Below, piece after piece: positions 45,450 to 55,684 of a stretch of 64,000 nt of DNA. The notes under the pieces are model-generated. The model was not told the DNA's origin. It did no database searches and saw only the letters and a list, made by a program, of their open reading frames with translations. Numbering within the stretch: position 1 is the first letter of the stretch; each line of letters opens with the position of its first letter. Source of the stretch: Chaetoderma sp. LZ-2023a. Its lineage: Eukaryota > Mollusca > Caudofoveata > Chaetodermatida > Chaetodermatidae. Location: the NCBI GenBank assembly GCA_034401795.1, contig CM067369.1:182257445-182321444 (forward strand). Direction: 5' to 3'. Made by a program: the position numbers and the translations under genes.

Positions 45450-47106
45450 CACCTGTGCAAAAGTTAAGCACCACCCCATTTTTACGCACATGCGAGGGTA
45501 TATTCATGTGCTATGAAGAAAGCAATAGCATAAACATTTATGTACCCATCAATCTTAGTGCAAGAGGTAATAATGCAACTAGAGGAATGCTGATTATGAT
45601 GGTGGGGAAACACTGTATGTTTTTGTTTGAACTTGAAAACGAGGCCTGAATATGGTTACGTTGACACAACTGACAACTATTGCCCTACAGTTGACACACG
45701 TGGCTAGATTGTCATTAATGGTGTCTGAAAACGAAGTTTAACATCTGTGCACGAGTTTCAGACTGTCATTATTAATACCGGGTATATCCACCTTGTGCCT
45801 GGATGATGGCCTGGACACGACGTCTCATGCTGGTCACCAACCGACTGATACGCCATTGTGGTATTCGTTGCCATTCAAGATGGAGTGCGTCTGTTAATTC
45901 CTGTAGGTTCTGCACAGGAGGATCCCTCCTTCTCACCATGTTTCCCAGAATGTCCCAGATATGCTCAATAGGGTTCATGTCAGGGCTCCTTGCTGGCCAT
46001 GGTAGGGTTTCGATGGCATTCTGGCGGAGGTATTCATGCACAGCTCTAGCACGATGTGGTCGGGCGTTGTCATCCATGAATATAGGGTGGGTTCCAGGTG
46101 CATGATTTACAAAATGAGGGACCACAACTCTATCCAGTATGGAATCTTGATATCTTTGTCCATTTAGTGTTCCAGGTACAGTCAACAGATCCAGCTTACG
46201 ATCAAATGAGATGCACCCCCATATCATAACGGAACCTCCACCAAATGGAACTTCTTCTATGATGTTACGTTGGTCGTACGCTGTGCGTCTGGACCTCCAT
46301 ACACGAGTTCGACCATCTGTGGCATGAAGCAGGAACCGACTTTCTTCGGACCAGTGTACCCGTCTCCAGGATCTCATGTTCCAGTGTCTTCTTTCGTTGC
46401 ACCACCTCAGACGCTCCTCTTTGTGGTGTGCAGTGAGGAGAGGACGTCTGACAGGTCTCCTAGCTTTCATGCCAGCAGCATACAGTCTCCTTTTGACGGT
46501 AGACATTGACACTCTATTGCGCGTTTCCCATTGCTGGCTGAGCACTCTGCTGTTGGTGAATGGAGATCTCCTAACAAGGCGTACTAGGGCTCGATCATCA
46601 CGGGCAGTAGTCTTCTTCGGTCTTCCAGATCTAGGCCTGTCCTTCACCTCGTTAGTTTGCCCATGTTTTGCAAGCAAACGACTGATTACAGTATGGTTAA
46701 TGTTCAGCTGTCTGCCAATCTCTCTGCATGACATACCAGTGGTATGCATGCCTATGATTTGCCATTTCACACGATCACTTAACCTTCGTCTTGCCATAGC
46801 GGTTCACAATCAAGAGCTAATTCTCTCTGTACAAATAAACCACAGTCATGAACACAAAATTCCTAATCTTGTCGCCTAAATCTGTATGTAATGTTCTACA
46901 CCTCAAACTGGACTTTTACATAACTGAACACGTGTGCTGTTTCACGCCACGCACGGACATCAAGCGGCGTGAAGTCATGCATGCATGTGCATTTCGTACT
47001 TGGAATTATGTCAGCTAACGCGGGGACAAAAAGTATGGCAGCCTAGTTGTACCATCATGTTTCTACGTTCTATTGTTTTTGCTCGTGCTTAACTTTTGCA
47101 CAGGTG
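45450..47106 (-). mobile_element. Tc1/mariner-type DNA transposon (1657 bp) in the LTR
   Basis: Terminal inverted repeats starting CACCTGTGCAAAAGTTAAGC occupy 45450-45471 and 47085-47106 and are identical over 22 bp. They are flanked by TA on both sides (45448-45449 and 47107-47108), the target duplication of Tc1/mariner. Identical ends and an open transposase frame suggest the youngest insertion in the nest. Confidence 0.96.
45772..46797 (-). CDS. Tc1-like transposase, complete frame, altered first catalytic residue
   Basis: 341 residues. Residues 1-110 form two helix-turn-helix units (SDRVKWQIIGMHTTGMSCREI; INHTVISRLL) with a GRPKKT hook between them, which bind the terminal repeats. The catalytic region follows: HWSEESRFLLH (about residues 148-158), MIWGCIS, FMDDNARPHRA (about 240-250) and SPDMNPIEHIWDILG (about 275). 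The second Asp and the Glu are about 34 residues apart, as in Tc1 elements. At the first position the family has Asp (WSDES), whereas here it is Glu. The frame is otherwise full length and runs from an ATG about 290 bases inside the terminal repeat. Activity is doubtful because of the D-to-E change. Confidence 0.95.
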   Translation of the reverse strand: MARRRLSDRVKWQIIGMHTTGMSCREIGRQLNINHTVISRLLAKHGQTNEVKDRPRSGRPKKTTARDDRALVRLVRRSPFTNSRVLSQQWETRNRVSMSTVKRRLYAAGMKARRPVRRPLLTAHHKEERLRWCNERRHWNMRSWRRVHWSEESRFLLHATDGRTRVWRSRRTAYDQRNIIEEVPFGGGSVMIWGCISFDRKLDLLTVPGTLNGQRYQDSILDRVVVPHFVNHAPGTHPIFMDDNARPHRARAVHEYLRQNAIETLPWPARSPDMNPIEHIWDILGNMVRRRDPPVQNLQELTDALHLEWQRIPQWRISRLVTSMRRRVQAIIQAQGGYTRY

Positions 47107-48661
47107 TATAGTAATATAGGTTGACGAACCTACTATAGTGCGGTTAGCAACACATTGAGGAAAATGAAAATAACTATTTAACAAATACAGAAATTATAAC
47201 TATCGGTCCTAAGACCGTTACGGTTCCTTTTAGTCATCGGAACCGTTAGTACGGATACGAGATAATTAACAAAACCCATATGGAGAAATAATTAAACGGT
47301 CAAGTATAGTTACTTGATTACTTGGTAGTCATTCCCAAGTAATGCTACTGTGTCACTGAAATTGACACGTAGATCTGTAGTCGACGTCAGATGAGGCGCT
47401 CTCCGGAAGCTGGAAAGTTCCAGCAGGGTGGTTCCCGCAAGCTGTTTTCCACAAACAATAGTTCCACAAGAACACTCATGGCGGGAGTACATTGCTTAGT
47501 GCTGTAGGCCTAATAGAATTTCTAATGAGCAGTCAGTAAAAGATACGATAGTACTATGTAGTGAAGAAAGTTCCCGTACACAGATGGCACGGATGGAAGG
47601 TGTAAACAACCTGTCACAAGCGGGGGTTGTCAGAGGCAAATGAAGATACAAAACAAAGCTTCACGGTGCTGCGTACGTAAACCAGCTCTGAAGACGCACC
47701 GGGCAGAGTTTACTTGCTGCAGTCGAAAGTCAAAAGAACTTACACGATTGGTGCGGCGTCATTTGAAATACCACTTTTAGGCGTGGCCGGCAAATCCGGC
47801 GAGTCATCCATCAAAGAACATCCTGCCTCTACATATGCAGACTCACATATTCAGGCCGCAAAGGCCTCACTGCAAGTTTGTGTTCCGAATGTAGATGTAG
47901 TATTCGTGAACGGTTATCGAAAGTTCCAAATTACTCCCGCAGAAGGGAAGTTACAAAATTGTGATAGTGTGGTGGGCTGGAAACGGCACGCTATAGGATA
48001 AAAACCCGACTCATAGCGAAGAAAGACATGTGTGACGCTTGGTAACAGTTGGTACAGCTCCAACCTGTTCGGCCCCTGGCTGAGGATGCTCTCGATCACT
48101 GGATCGCTTCTACTTTTATACTCTCCATGACATCGCAGGCGCAGGCTTCATCCAATCATCGTTCGAGCAACAGCCAATCAGCGCTTTATGTTCACGTGGT
48201 TATGACGTCAAGACAGTATTTCGAAGATAATCAAGACGAGTTTTCCTGGATAACTCAGCCATTTCTCAACCGATTTTGAATTAGGTTTATTGATTTAGAA
48301 AGCCCGTCGAATTCTGGTCTTGATTAATGCCAGATTTAACGGGAACAGTTTTATTATTAATATTACAGTACGTGCTACAACTTTATTTAGTATATGATCC
48401 TAAACAATAGCTTGCATGGGTGTTCCCGTTAGTGCGGATAATCATAATCTCTGCAAAGAAAACCCAAGCTCCAACGTACCACAATTTAAGTTTATAAATA
48501 TATATATAAATATAATAACAAAAAGACAAGGTATATATATATTACCTATGTAACATACCCTTATGAGGTATGTTTTTATTAATCACACCGAATTACTTGC
48601 GTACCCCAGGTAAATAAAGGGGCACGCAACACGTATCACCAAGTATTACTATTATATATAA

Positions 48662-49691
48662 GCTCACGTGTGGTGTGCCGCAAGGATCGATTTTGGGTCC
48701 AGTATTATTTACGCTATACACACGGCAACTTGGACAGAAAATCGAGAACCACAACATCCAACGCCATTTCTACGCCGATGACACGCAGCTCATCAACAGT
48801 TTTATACCATCAGTATCAGCCGCAAGTATGGCAACAGATCAACTAAATGACTGCTGTTCGGACATTAAATCCTGGATGACATTGAATATGTTGAAGCTAA
48901 ACGATGACAAAACGGAGGCCATGCTAGTTGGTCCGGTGATTAGGCGCGCTAAATCAGACTTGACATGCATCACTGTTGGAACAAGCCAAATAAATCTGTC
49001 ACCTGTGGTGAAAGATCTAGGGGTAATGCTTGATAATGAACTGACCATGGAAAAGCATGTTAATCATCTCTGCAAAGTGTGCTCGTACCAGCTACGTAAT
49101 ATTAGTTGCATCAGACGGTATATTACGAAGGAGGCTACAATCATGCTTATACTGGCGTTAATATCGTCAAGACTTGATTATTGTAACAGCTTGCTTATTG
49201 GTGCACCAAAACAACTTATTCATAAGCTACAGATTGTACAAAATACCGCTGCTAGAATCATATCACTCCGCCGAAAGTATGATCACATAACCCCTGTCTT
49301 ACAGAATTTGCATTGGCTCCCGATCGAGCAGAGAATCACTTTCAAAATTTTATGCTTGACTTACCAATGTGTTTCCGGTACTGCCCCTGCATACTTAACT
49401 GAACTAGTACAACCCTATTCGCCTGGTCGATCACTCAGATCTGTCAATCAGATGCTGCTAAACGTCCCAAAAGTAAATTCTACTACATATGGCCACAAAA
49501 CTTTCGCTTATGCAGCTCCCACCGAGTGGAACAATCTACCACTTAGTCTAAAAAACTCAGCATCATTAGATATTTTCAAATCACAACTGAAAACCACCCT
49601 TTTCAAACGAGCATATTCTCAGTAGATATAGCTATTACGCACTAGCGCTTAGAGCACGCATTGTCATGGATTCAGCGCTTTATAAATGTAC

Positions 49692-49721
<30 letters not shown>
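48662..49721 (+). mobile_element. 5'-truncated LINE with (TTA)n tail, inserted in gypsy element 3
   Basis: The insertion starts directly at the SGVPQGS segment of RT, runs to the 3' end GCGCTTTATAAATGTACTTA and a (TTA)n tail (49690-49720), and is oriented opposite to element 3. The element sequence resumes on either side, so the insertion is well delimited. A TATTATATAT-like sequence at both ends may be the target duplication but is ambiguous next to the tail. It belongs to the same family as the LINE at 6880-8304. Confidence 0.93.
48675..49625 (+). pseudogene. C-terminal half of LINE reverse transcriptase, frame intact
   Basis: 316 codons without interruption: MPQGSILGPVLFTLYT, the catalytic FYADDTQLI (near 48770), LNDDKTEAMLVG, VKDLGVMLDNELTMEKHV, SRLDYCNSLLIGAP, HWLPIEQRITFKILCLTYQ and the end FKRAYSQ. 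The RT fingers and endonuclease are missing because of truncation at insertion, so there is no function. The intact frame and the intact YADD box show that this LINE family was recently active elsewhere in the genome. Confidence 0.92.
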
Positions 49722-49723
<2 letters not shown>

Positions 49724-50227
49724 CTAAAATATCTATTTGCAGCCCGGCCTTGCGTGTCCGCAATGGGCAACTCTCGCTGACCCCATATCCGTCCTGACAT
49801 CTAAGACAGGAAGAAAATTAATAAGAAAAATAAGATATATAATAATAACTTAAAACTGGTTTATCAGGCAGCCTCAGCGTGGCTGAGACTGCATGACGGG
49901 ATTGTGATGTTATTGCACTGCGTGAGGTTGTATTCTTTACGTCGCACACGACGTCCTTTCAACTTTTAGAGCCTGCTGTGCTCATTTTGTATTAGACACA
50001 ACCGGGCACTTAAAGTGTGTGGCTGTGTAGGTAACCGTAGTCATCCTAGGGACGGGATTCAATTGATCTAACATATATAATAAGAAGAAAAATATGTCAA
50101 AAATAAAGTAATAATTATCACATTTCCACGAATCGCCTATTAACATTTCTGCTGAATTACACATGATTGCACCTCAGCAGCGAAATTTCCCCCATCGAGT
50201 TTGGGTCCCGCGACTAACGGTGGTAGG

Positions 50228-50829
50228 TCACGGTGAATGCACTGTCATTGCTGAAATGCTCTCATCATTATTATTATTGGCACTGTCCGAAACATCCGAA
50301 GTGATGGTGGCGGAAATATGGGTCTCCATGATGTCCCTCACAGTTACTGCTGGTTCCAGGATATTCGTCCGTGTAACAGCGGCGGTATTAGTAGTTGCCA
50401 ATGTTGCTGATGCGGTGGTGATGGGAGCTGACATGATGATGCCGGTTGTAGCTGGCATGGTGGTGGCTGTAGTTGTCGTGGTGAATACGGGAAGCTGTAC
50501 CGTCGGCTGTAGATGTGGTGTGGGAATGGATACGGCAGGAGACGACATCTTTTGGAACTTAGCATACTTTAACAGATGACTAGGAGTAATGTTCGGTACG
50601 GGATGGATATCCTGTCTGTGGGCGATCCGTTTCTTCCCCACGTATGGATGTTCCACCATGGTTCCCTTCCTGACTGCAGGTCAGAAAGGCGAGGAGGCGG
50701 ATGCTGAATAACACGGGTCGGAGTTATGCTGATTGTTACACGCTGCGATGGTCCCGGTCCTTCGTCTAGTGGAGATGGAGACTGCAGATAACTGGAAATG
50801 TCTATCCCCGCAGGTGTTGTAATCATCAC
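50228..50829 (-). pseudogene. Continuation of the 3' ORF of element 3 (Thr/Ala-rich), frameshifted
   Basis: Two overlapping minus-strand frames (50829-50569 and 50659-50228) lie downstream of the zinc-finger gene. The first is Pro/Ser-rich (SPSPLDEGPGPSQRV). The second ends in a Thr/Ala-rich stretch and the TVRDIMETHISATITSDVS segment that element 1 also retains at 21870. They could be the C-terminal part of the zinc-finger protein broken by frameshifts, since three frames abut in a row. No domain recognised. Confidence 0.5.
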
Positions 50830-50864
50830 TGAGATTGGCTGTCTGGCTGTCGCTGTCTGAGATT

Positions 50865-51479
50865 CTACGGTGGAGGGTGTGGTAACCGTAGCTGACAGGC
50901 TAGTAACTGGTGAAGGAGCTGTCGCCCTAGATTTACGGGCGATTTCTGCTTCGTACTTTGCCCCAGGACTGGCGTGGACGAAGTGAAAGGTACTGGCGTA
51001 ACATTTTCAGACGCGACTGTGGGCAGAATTGCACGTCTGGCTGTTGGTACGTTACCAGCTGTTTCCGCGGGAAGATGATGTCCAACGGGATATCTACGAG
51101 TGCGGTTTTTCGTGCAGGCCATTTTCTCTGTCGGTAGAACCTTGACCGGGAGCTGAGATTCGAAACGCATGGCTAGAAAGGCACGATCCTCGTTCTCTTC
51201 CCCAGGACCTAACGTCACTTCCAACACACGATGATGATGTCGAAGAGCGTGAGAGATCCTGTAGCGAGTAGCGGTGTAGAGGTACTGGCACGTCACACAA
51301 AAGGCTGATTGAAAGAGATGACCCTTATTAATATGAAGGGTGCAGGCGGATTTCCTAGTGAAAGTTCTGGTACATGGCTCTCCGCTAGTCAACAATGAGT
51401 TACATGAGAACCGCTTTGGAACAGGCACTGATTCTTCTTCAGAGGAATCCGACAACGTGAGATCTTCAAGAAGTGACAT
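50865..51479 (-). CDS. Two-finger C2H2 protein encoded downstream of integrase in element 3
   Basis: 204 codons. An acidic start (SLLEDLTLSDSSEEES) is followed by two zinc-finger motifs. At about residues 25-53 is a Cys-x9-Cys-x12-His-x4-His finger (CNSLLTSGEPC ... HINKGH), and at about 62-82 a regular Cys-x2-Cys-x12-His-x3-His finger (CVTCQYLYTATRY ... HALRH). A basic linker (KNRTRRYPVGHH) and a Ser/Thr/Pro-rich part follow. The gene lies in the same direction as gag and pol, behind a CRE/TATA motif at 51695-51717, with about 215 bases of leader. Element 1 lacks it through a clean 2.8-kb deletion. A DNA- or RNA-binding accessory protein or regulator is possible; the function is unknown. It may extend further in other frames (50228-50829). 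Confidence 0.6.
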   Translation of the reverse strand: MSLLEDLTLSDSSEEESVPVPKRFSCNSLLTSGEPCTRTFTRKSACTLHINKGHLFQSAFCVTCQYLYTATRYRISHALRHHHRVLEVTLGPGEENEDRAFLAMRFESQLPVKVLPTEKMACTKNRTRRYPVGHHLPAETAGNVPTARRAILPTVASENVTPVPFTSSTPVLGQSTKQKSPVNLGRQLLHQLLACQLRLPHPPP

Positions 51480-51694
51480 CTCATTCCCACATGGTAGTTA
51501 GTTGCGGGAACTTTATTCAAAACATAATGCCCTATCTCTTCATGGTTTATAACTTTTCAGGCCAAATATAATAATAAAATAATAAGAAGAAAAACAGCAG
51601 AATTTAGTTTGCGACATGAAAGAAGCCTAATGCTATGTTCTTCCCTGGTGTCGAGTTTTGATGGGAAGACAAAGTTTCAGAGCGCGCTTCCTCC

Positions 51695-51717
51695 TTTTAT
51701 ACTATTTGGTGATGTCA
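51695..51717 (-). promoter_or_regulatory. Internal CRE/TATA promoter resembling the LTR promoter
   Basis: On the minus strand CCTGTGACATCAC is followed after a short spacer by AGTATAAAAGGAG (TATAAAA at 51701-51695, TGACATCA at 51717-51710). The 3' LTR of element 1 has CCTGTGACATCAC, then GAGG, then AGTATAAAAGGAG. Both blocks of 13 bases are identical and the spacing differs by one base. No heat-shock element or CCAAT box was seen upstream. Confidence 0.65.
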
Positions 51718-52983
51718 CAGGTGGCGGATGACCACACGTAAATAGTTTTACAGGTGATTCGGTCATTCTTATGTGAATATTTCCTTGCTTTTCGCGTGGA
51801 CGTCTTAGGAGTAATTCCTCCCATATGAGGGGGGTGGTTGTAACTATAGGAACAATGGCTCGTTAAACCGGTCTTTATTTCACACATTTAACAGCCTCCG
51901 CTCAACATAGAAACACGGTACTACTTTGTCCTTGCGGTGCCTCACCTTTTAATTAGCGTGAGGCGGTTTTCCAGGTTGAATGCTTATAAACTTGCCTATT
52001 CGAATTTTAGGCTGGAGCGCCTGATGGGGTGCGTGGGAGCCAGGTGATGTCAGCGGTAATCTCCCGGACTCACCTTCTCACTACTCCTCCATCACGCTGT
52101 GGTAGTTGCGTTTTTGGACGGCTCTTTTGTTTAAAGCATTTGATCCAACTCACTGGAAATAGTAGTAAATGTTACGTGGCTCTAAAAAGCACATAGTTGA
52201 TCGGAAACGTGTATGCTGTCTATGGCGACGGCCAAAATGCTCTTGCTGAGATGTAGTATGTTGCAGAGGCGATAGATAAAAATATATATGTTACATCAAG
52301 ATCTTTATAATGTCCCGTATTTGCGCGAGTTCTTTAACATGCGTCTTGGTAAATGTCTGTAATAGGTAGTTCTCAGTCCATGTTGATTATAGACTGGAAC
52401 GCACGGGAGAGAATTTTTTTGAAATTCTCTCTGTGATTTTAATGCAGGATTTTTGATGCCACTTTACCAGCCCGTGCGCTAATGATTTGTAGTACGGTAG
52501 AGCAGTTGTGCTCTTAGTCGAAAATTTAACAGTAAAGTTGCAAGTAATTTTTATGAGTGGTTTAAACAGTTCTATTCATGCGGTAGATCAACGTTACTGA
52601 TCCCGTCAAGATAGCTGTGTTTTCCGAGTGGGAGGGCTGGGCAAGCATTCTCCTCGATGGGTAGAACTAGCTCAGTCCCGGCTTAGACCAAACACATTTG
52701 TACCATTTTTAGTAATGGCTAAATTACAGTACAACTAGCAAACATGTGTGCCACAATTTTTACGATTACAAGGCCATCGTTCGGAGATTGTGAATACAGT
52801 CAACCTGAGTGTCTGTGTTTCTGTCATGTTGGTGATTTGAATCTGTTATGCATGACTGGTTCTCTGCGGGTGGCCGCCGGGTGTGGGAGGTGGGAGTGAG
52901 AGGCGGCGTGAATATCAACTTTATCGAACCCTGAGGGTATTTCACTCTGTAATGGCCGAGGCCGTGGGTGGGACAGAGTTACT
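51718..52983 (-). other. Non-coding spacer between pol-side ORF and zinc-finger gene of element 3
   Basis: No supported frame. On the minus strand an AATAAA (near 51880) precedes the internal promoter and might end transcripts of the upstream unit. TTCAAAAAAATTCTC-type hairpin sequence lies near 52410-52435. Element 1 lacks this DNA. Confidence 0.45.
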
Positions 52984-54268
52984 TTAGAGTGAAGATGACC
53001 TGTTGGATGCTGTTGTAACTTTGATCAAACCATTGTCGATTTCAACTTTTCGGTAGTAAAATCCTACTTGTGACTGACGACAAGGCAGGCATCTTGCTCT
53101 CTTAATAATATTGACTGTTATTACATGTAGATGACGTATGTAGCTTAGCTGTTTCTGTACGACGTCGGGAGAAAGGGGTAGGGGAGGAACGTTGGACAAA
53201 CGTCCTCCCGTGATGCGTACTGTAGATGGCTGTAGTGCATTCCCGATATCCATATGATCAGTTCTCCCGTAACTGGATAAGAAGGTGTGTGCGGGAGATT
53301 TGCTGGCTTCTGTCTGTTAAAGATAATGCTGTTGTCGGGAGGTCCAAGCTGCTGTATGATGCTAATGTTATGGGAGAAGTGGGCGCATTCCACTTTTCCA
53401 CGCTGGTGAATGCCAAGTTTGTTGCTAGTTGCGGGGAAATTTGTCGCAGGAATTTTTATGTCTCTACAGGTAATTAATTAAGACCGGTAGGTGCTGCTAA
53501 ATACTGTTGTTGCCGATGTTGAATAACTCTCCGTTATGCTGAGTATAACTGAGCAAGTCTGTGATGTAGGCGCAATGATGAATTGACGTTTCCAGTCCTG
53601 AAGGCAGGCGTGGTCTTTGTAAGTGTTGACGTTCTGTCTGTTGTGTGATGTTCTGACTGCTCACGGGGGAGTATGGTAGGCCTATTGGATGGGGCGGCCT
53701 TTGGATAAGGGGATGTGGTCATCTCCCGTTATACGGCGGTAGGTGTCCTGTTGTAGTTTTTAGACACCGGGAAACTCTGAGCCGAGAGTCTGCTGAACAG
53801 GCTGCTTTCCTGCCCACCGCGGGGGCTAATGTTAGTTGGTGCGGTGCGGGATGCCACCTCCTCTGTTGCAGCAGTCTCTCTCATACCTGAAGATTAATAG
53901 TCAACAGATGACGAGTGGAGTGTGAACTGGACTGGGCTGGTGATGTCCGAACTTGGTGTGTAGATAAGGGACGCCAGTTGGATTTGGGGTGTTGGTGCGG
54001 CAATGGAGATGGGTGCCGGTTGGTAGGGACTTGGTCCAGCATTTTCGGGAGTTGGTCGAGTACACCTTGTTGTATGGTTCCGCAGTTCTAGACACGCCAA
54101 GGCTTCCTCCAGCCTCTTCACTTCCATGCTATTCACCACATGTTCCACCTCACAGGAAGCATGGGTTGGGTCAGCCTCAGCTTCTGCATGTGGTAACTCT
54201 ATGATGGGGGGGGGGGCATAGCATGAAGTGGGTGGGAGTGGGAAGAGATCGGAGGAACAACTTTTCAA
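52984..54268 (-). pseudogene. ORF downstream of integrase in element 3, unknown protein, broken
   Basis: Open segments on the minus strand begin with a Pro-rich part and a possible coiled-coil (MEVKRLEEALACLELRN, near 54125), then PTPENAGPSPYQPAPIS. They continue in shifted frames to a basic segment near 53110 with RARCLPCRQSQVGFYYRK and end at 52984. The first parts match element 1 (20880-21815). Composition suggests a largely disordered protein. No transmembrane segment or envelope-like motif was seen, so I do not call it env. Confidence 0.45.
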
Positions 54269-55677
54269 TCCAGTCCCTTGGACAAAACAAACACAAAATT
54301 ATTCAGATACGACTTCCCAGATCTAGTAGACCTGCACTGAGGAGGGAGAGGGCGAGTACATATTTCGTCATCGTCGTTTGTGTTAGCCGCTTGTTCATCC
54401 ACGTTCTGGCTTGTTAGAACTGGGGCTGAACTGGCACCGCAGTGCTCTGCGCTACCCATGGGAATACTAATTTCCATAGAAATATCTGTCTGGGTACCGG
54501 AGTCATGAGAAACGCCTAGTCCGAGCTCTGGTGCTGGGTCGTCACAAGGTTTAAGTTGATCGAAGTGGATGATGGAGGTCAGGCCATCCAAAGCACGGAT
54601 GCGGTAGGTCACGTCCGACATCTTACCTACTACCACATAGGGGCCTTTCCACTGGTAACTCAGTTTACTTGGCACGTTTGCAGACCATCGTGCATCGTGT
54701 ACCCAAACCATTCTTCCTGCTTCATATGGATCTCCATGCACTTTCCGGTCGTGCCATGTCTTTTGCCGCCGGTGTGCAGTGGATAGTGTTTCTCTCACTA
54801 GCTCATGGGCTTGTTCTATCCTTTGGTGCAAGAGTTCGACATAGAGAGATGGTGAATTTTTCTCCCCTGGTATCCGTGACATGGCCAGGTCCAGTGGTAA
54901 GGCTAATTCATGGCCTAACATTAGCCGAGCAGGGGTGTAGGCCGTGCTGGAATGTTCCGAAGTGCGGTAAGCCATTAGCACATACGGGAGCCATAGATCC
55001 CAATCTCTACAATCAAGGAGTGTTTCCTTGGTAAGCCTCTCCGCGAGAATTCTGTTGAATCTCTCTACCATCCCGTCGCTCCGGGGGTGGTATAGAGTTG
55101 CCCTTGTTTTGACGATATGGAATAACTTGCAGAGCTCTGATATGAGCCGGCTCTCAAAATTACTTCCTTGATCAGAGTGCAGTTCATAAGACATACCAAA
55201 GCGGCAGAACACATTGCTGCCCATGACCTCCACTACGGTGGATGCCTCTTGGTCCGGCAAAGCAAATGCTTCTACCCACTTCATAAAATATTCTTGTAAT
55301 ACGAGGATATATTTATCTCCGTCATCCGTCGTATTCAAGGGTCCGAACACGTCGATAGCCACTCACTCCCACGGTGCACCAACAATCTTAATTTGAGATG
55401 GTGCGATATGGTGTTGTCCAGCAGCGCGTTTTTGGCATGGAATACATTTGGCAGCCCATGCCTTGACACTATCAAGAATCGCGATCCAGTGGAATCTCAG
55501 TTTGATATGGGCAACGGTTCTCTCAATGGCCAGATGTCTGGCGTTATCGTGTAGTTGTTTCAATATAAGTTCTCGATATCTTTCCAAACAGTCATTAATG
55601 TACAGAACGTTATTTATTAGTTGACATTGTTCGAACCGTTGGTAATAATATTTAGCCGTGGGAGACAAAGGTATCAC
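54265..55677 (-). pseudogene. pol: Integrase of gypsy element 3 with one internal stop
   Basis: The zinc-binding HHCC domain lies in the first frame (55677-55363): LHDNARHLAIERTVAHIKLRF then CIPCQKRA. A TGA at about 55360 interrupts the APWE/VAIDVFGP junction where Arg (CGA) would be expected, and the same frame continues for 365 codons. The catalytic core has DVFGP (first Asp), HSDQGSNFES (second Asp) and RSDGMVERFN (Glu). After that come a PSLYVELLHQR helix and the GPY/F module (YQWKGPYVVVGKMSDVTYRI, near 54640), then an acidic tail ending with a TGA at 54265 where element 1 reads Gly. No chromodomain. It would insert the element's cDNA; this copy is dead but well preserved. Confidence 0.92.
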
Positions 55678-55684
55678 CGATTCC

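Larger units (their letters stand above)
43449..48348 (-). repeat. 3' LTR of gypsy element 3, 5' end missing, Tc1-like element inside
   Basis: The inverse of the LTR is colinear with 12490-15799, ending TGGCGAGCTACA. TATAAAA (inverse) is at 48114-48120, but the heat-shock element and the first ~287 bp are deleted. The Gag start codon is lost by a small deletion near 43703, but the following codons (GRMAPPERLSSTGLRSQF) are kept. Without the 1.66-kb transposon the LTR remnant is about 3.24 kb. Confidence 0.88.
48349..50227 (-). other. 3' non-coding region of gypsy element 3, with LINE insertion
   Basis: The inverse matches element 1 at about 22020-22600 (for example GTAAATAAAGGGGCACGCAA near 48610 and CCATATCCGTCCTGACATC near 49785). 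It is interrupted by a LINE at 48662-49721. AT-rich, no coding capacity in the element's own sense. The junction with the LTR at 48348 removes the polypurine tract. Confidence 0.75.

Noticed and set aside
45803-46879. Plus-strand frames of 79-167 codons across the Tc1-like element
   Set aside because: Antisense shadows of the transposase gene, whose motifs are clear on the minus strand.
52984-54268. Possible env gene downstream of integrase
   Set aside because: No signal peptide, transmembrane helix or fusion-peptide-like segment could be seen; composition is Pro/Thr/Ser/Gln-rich.
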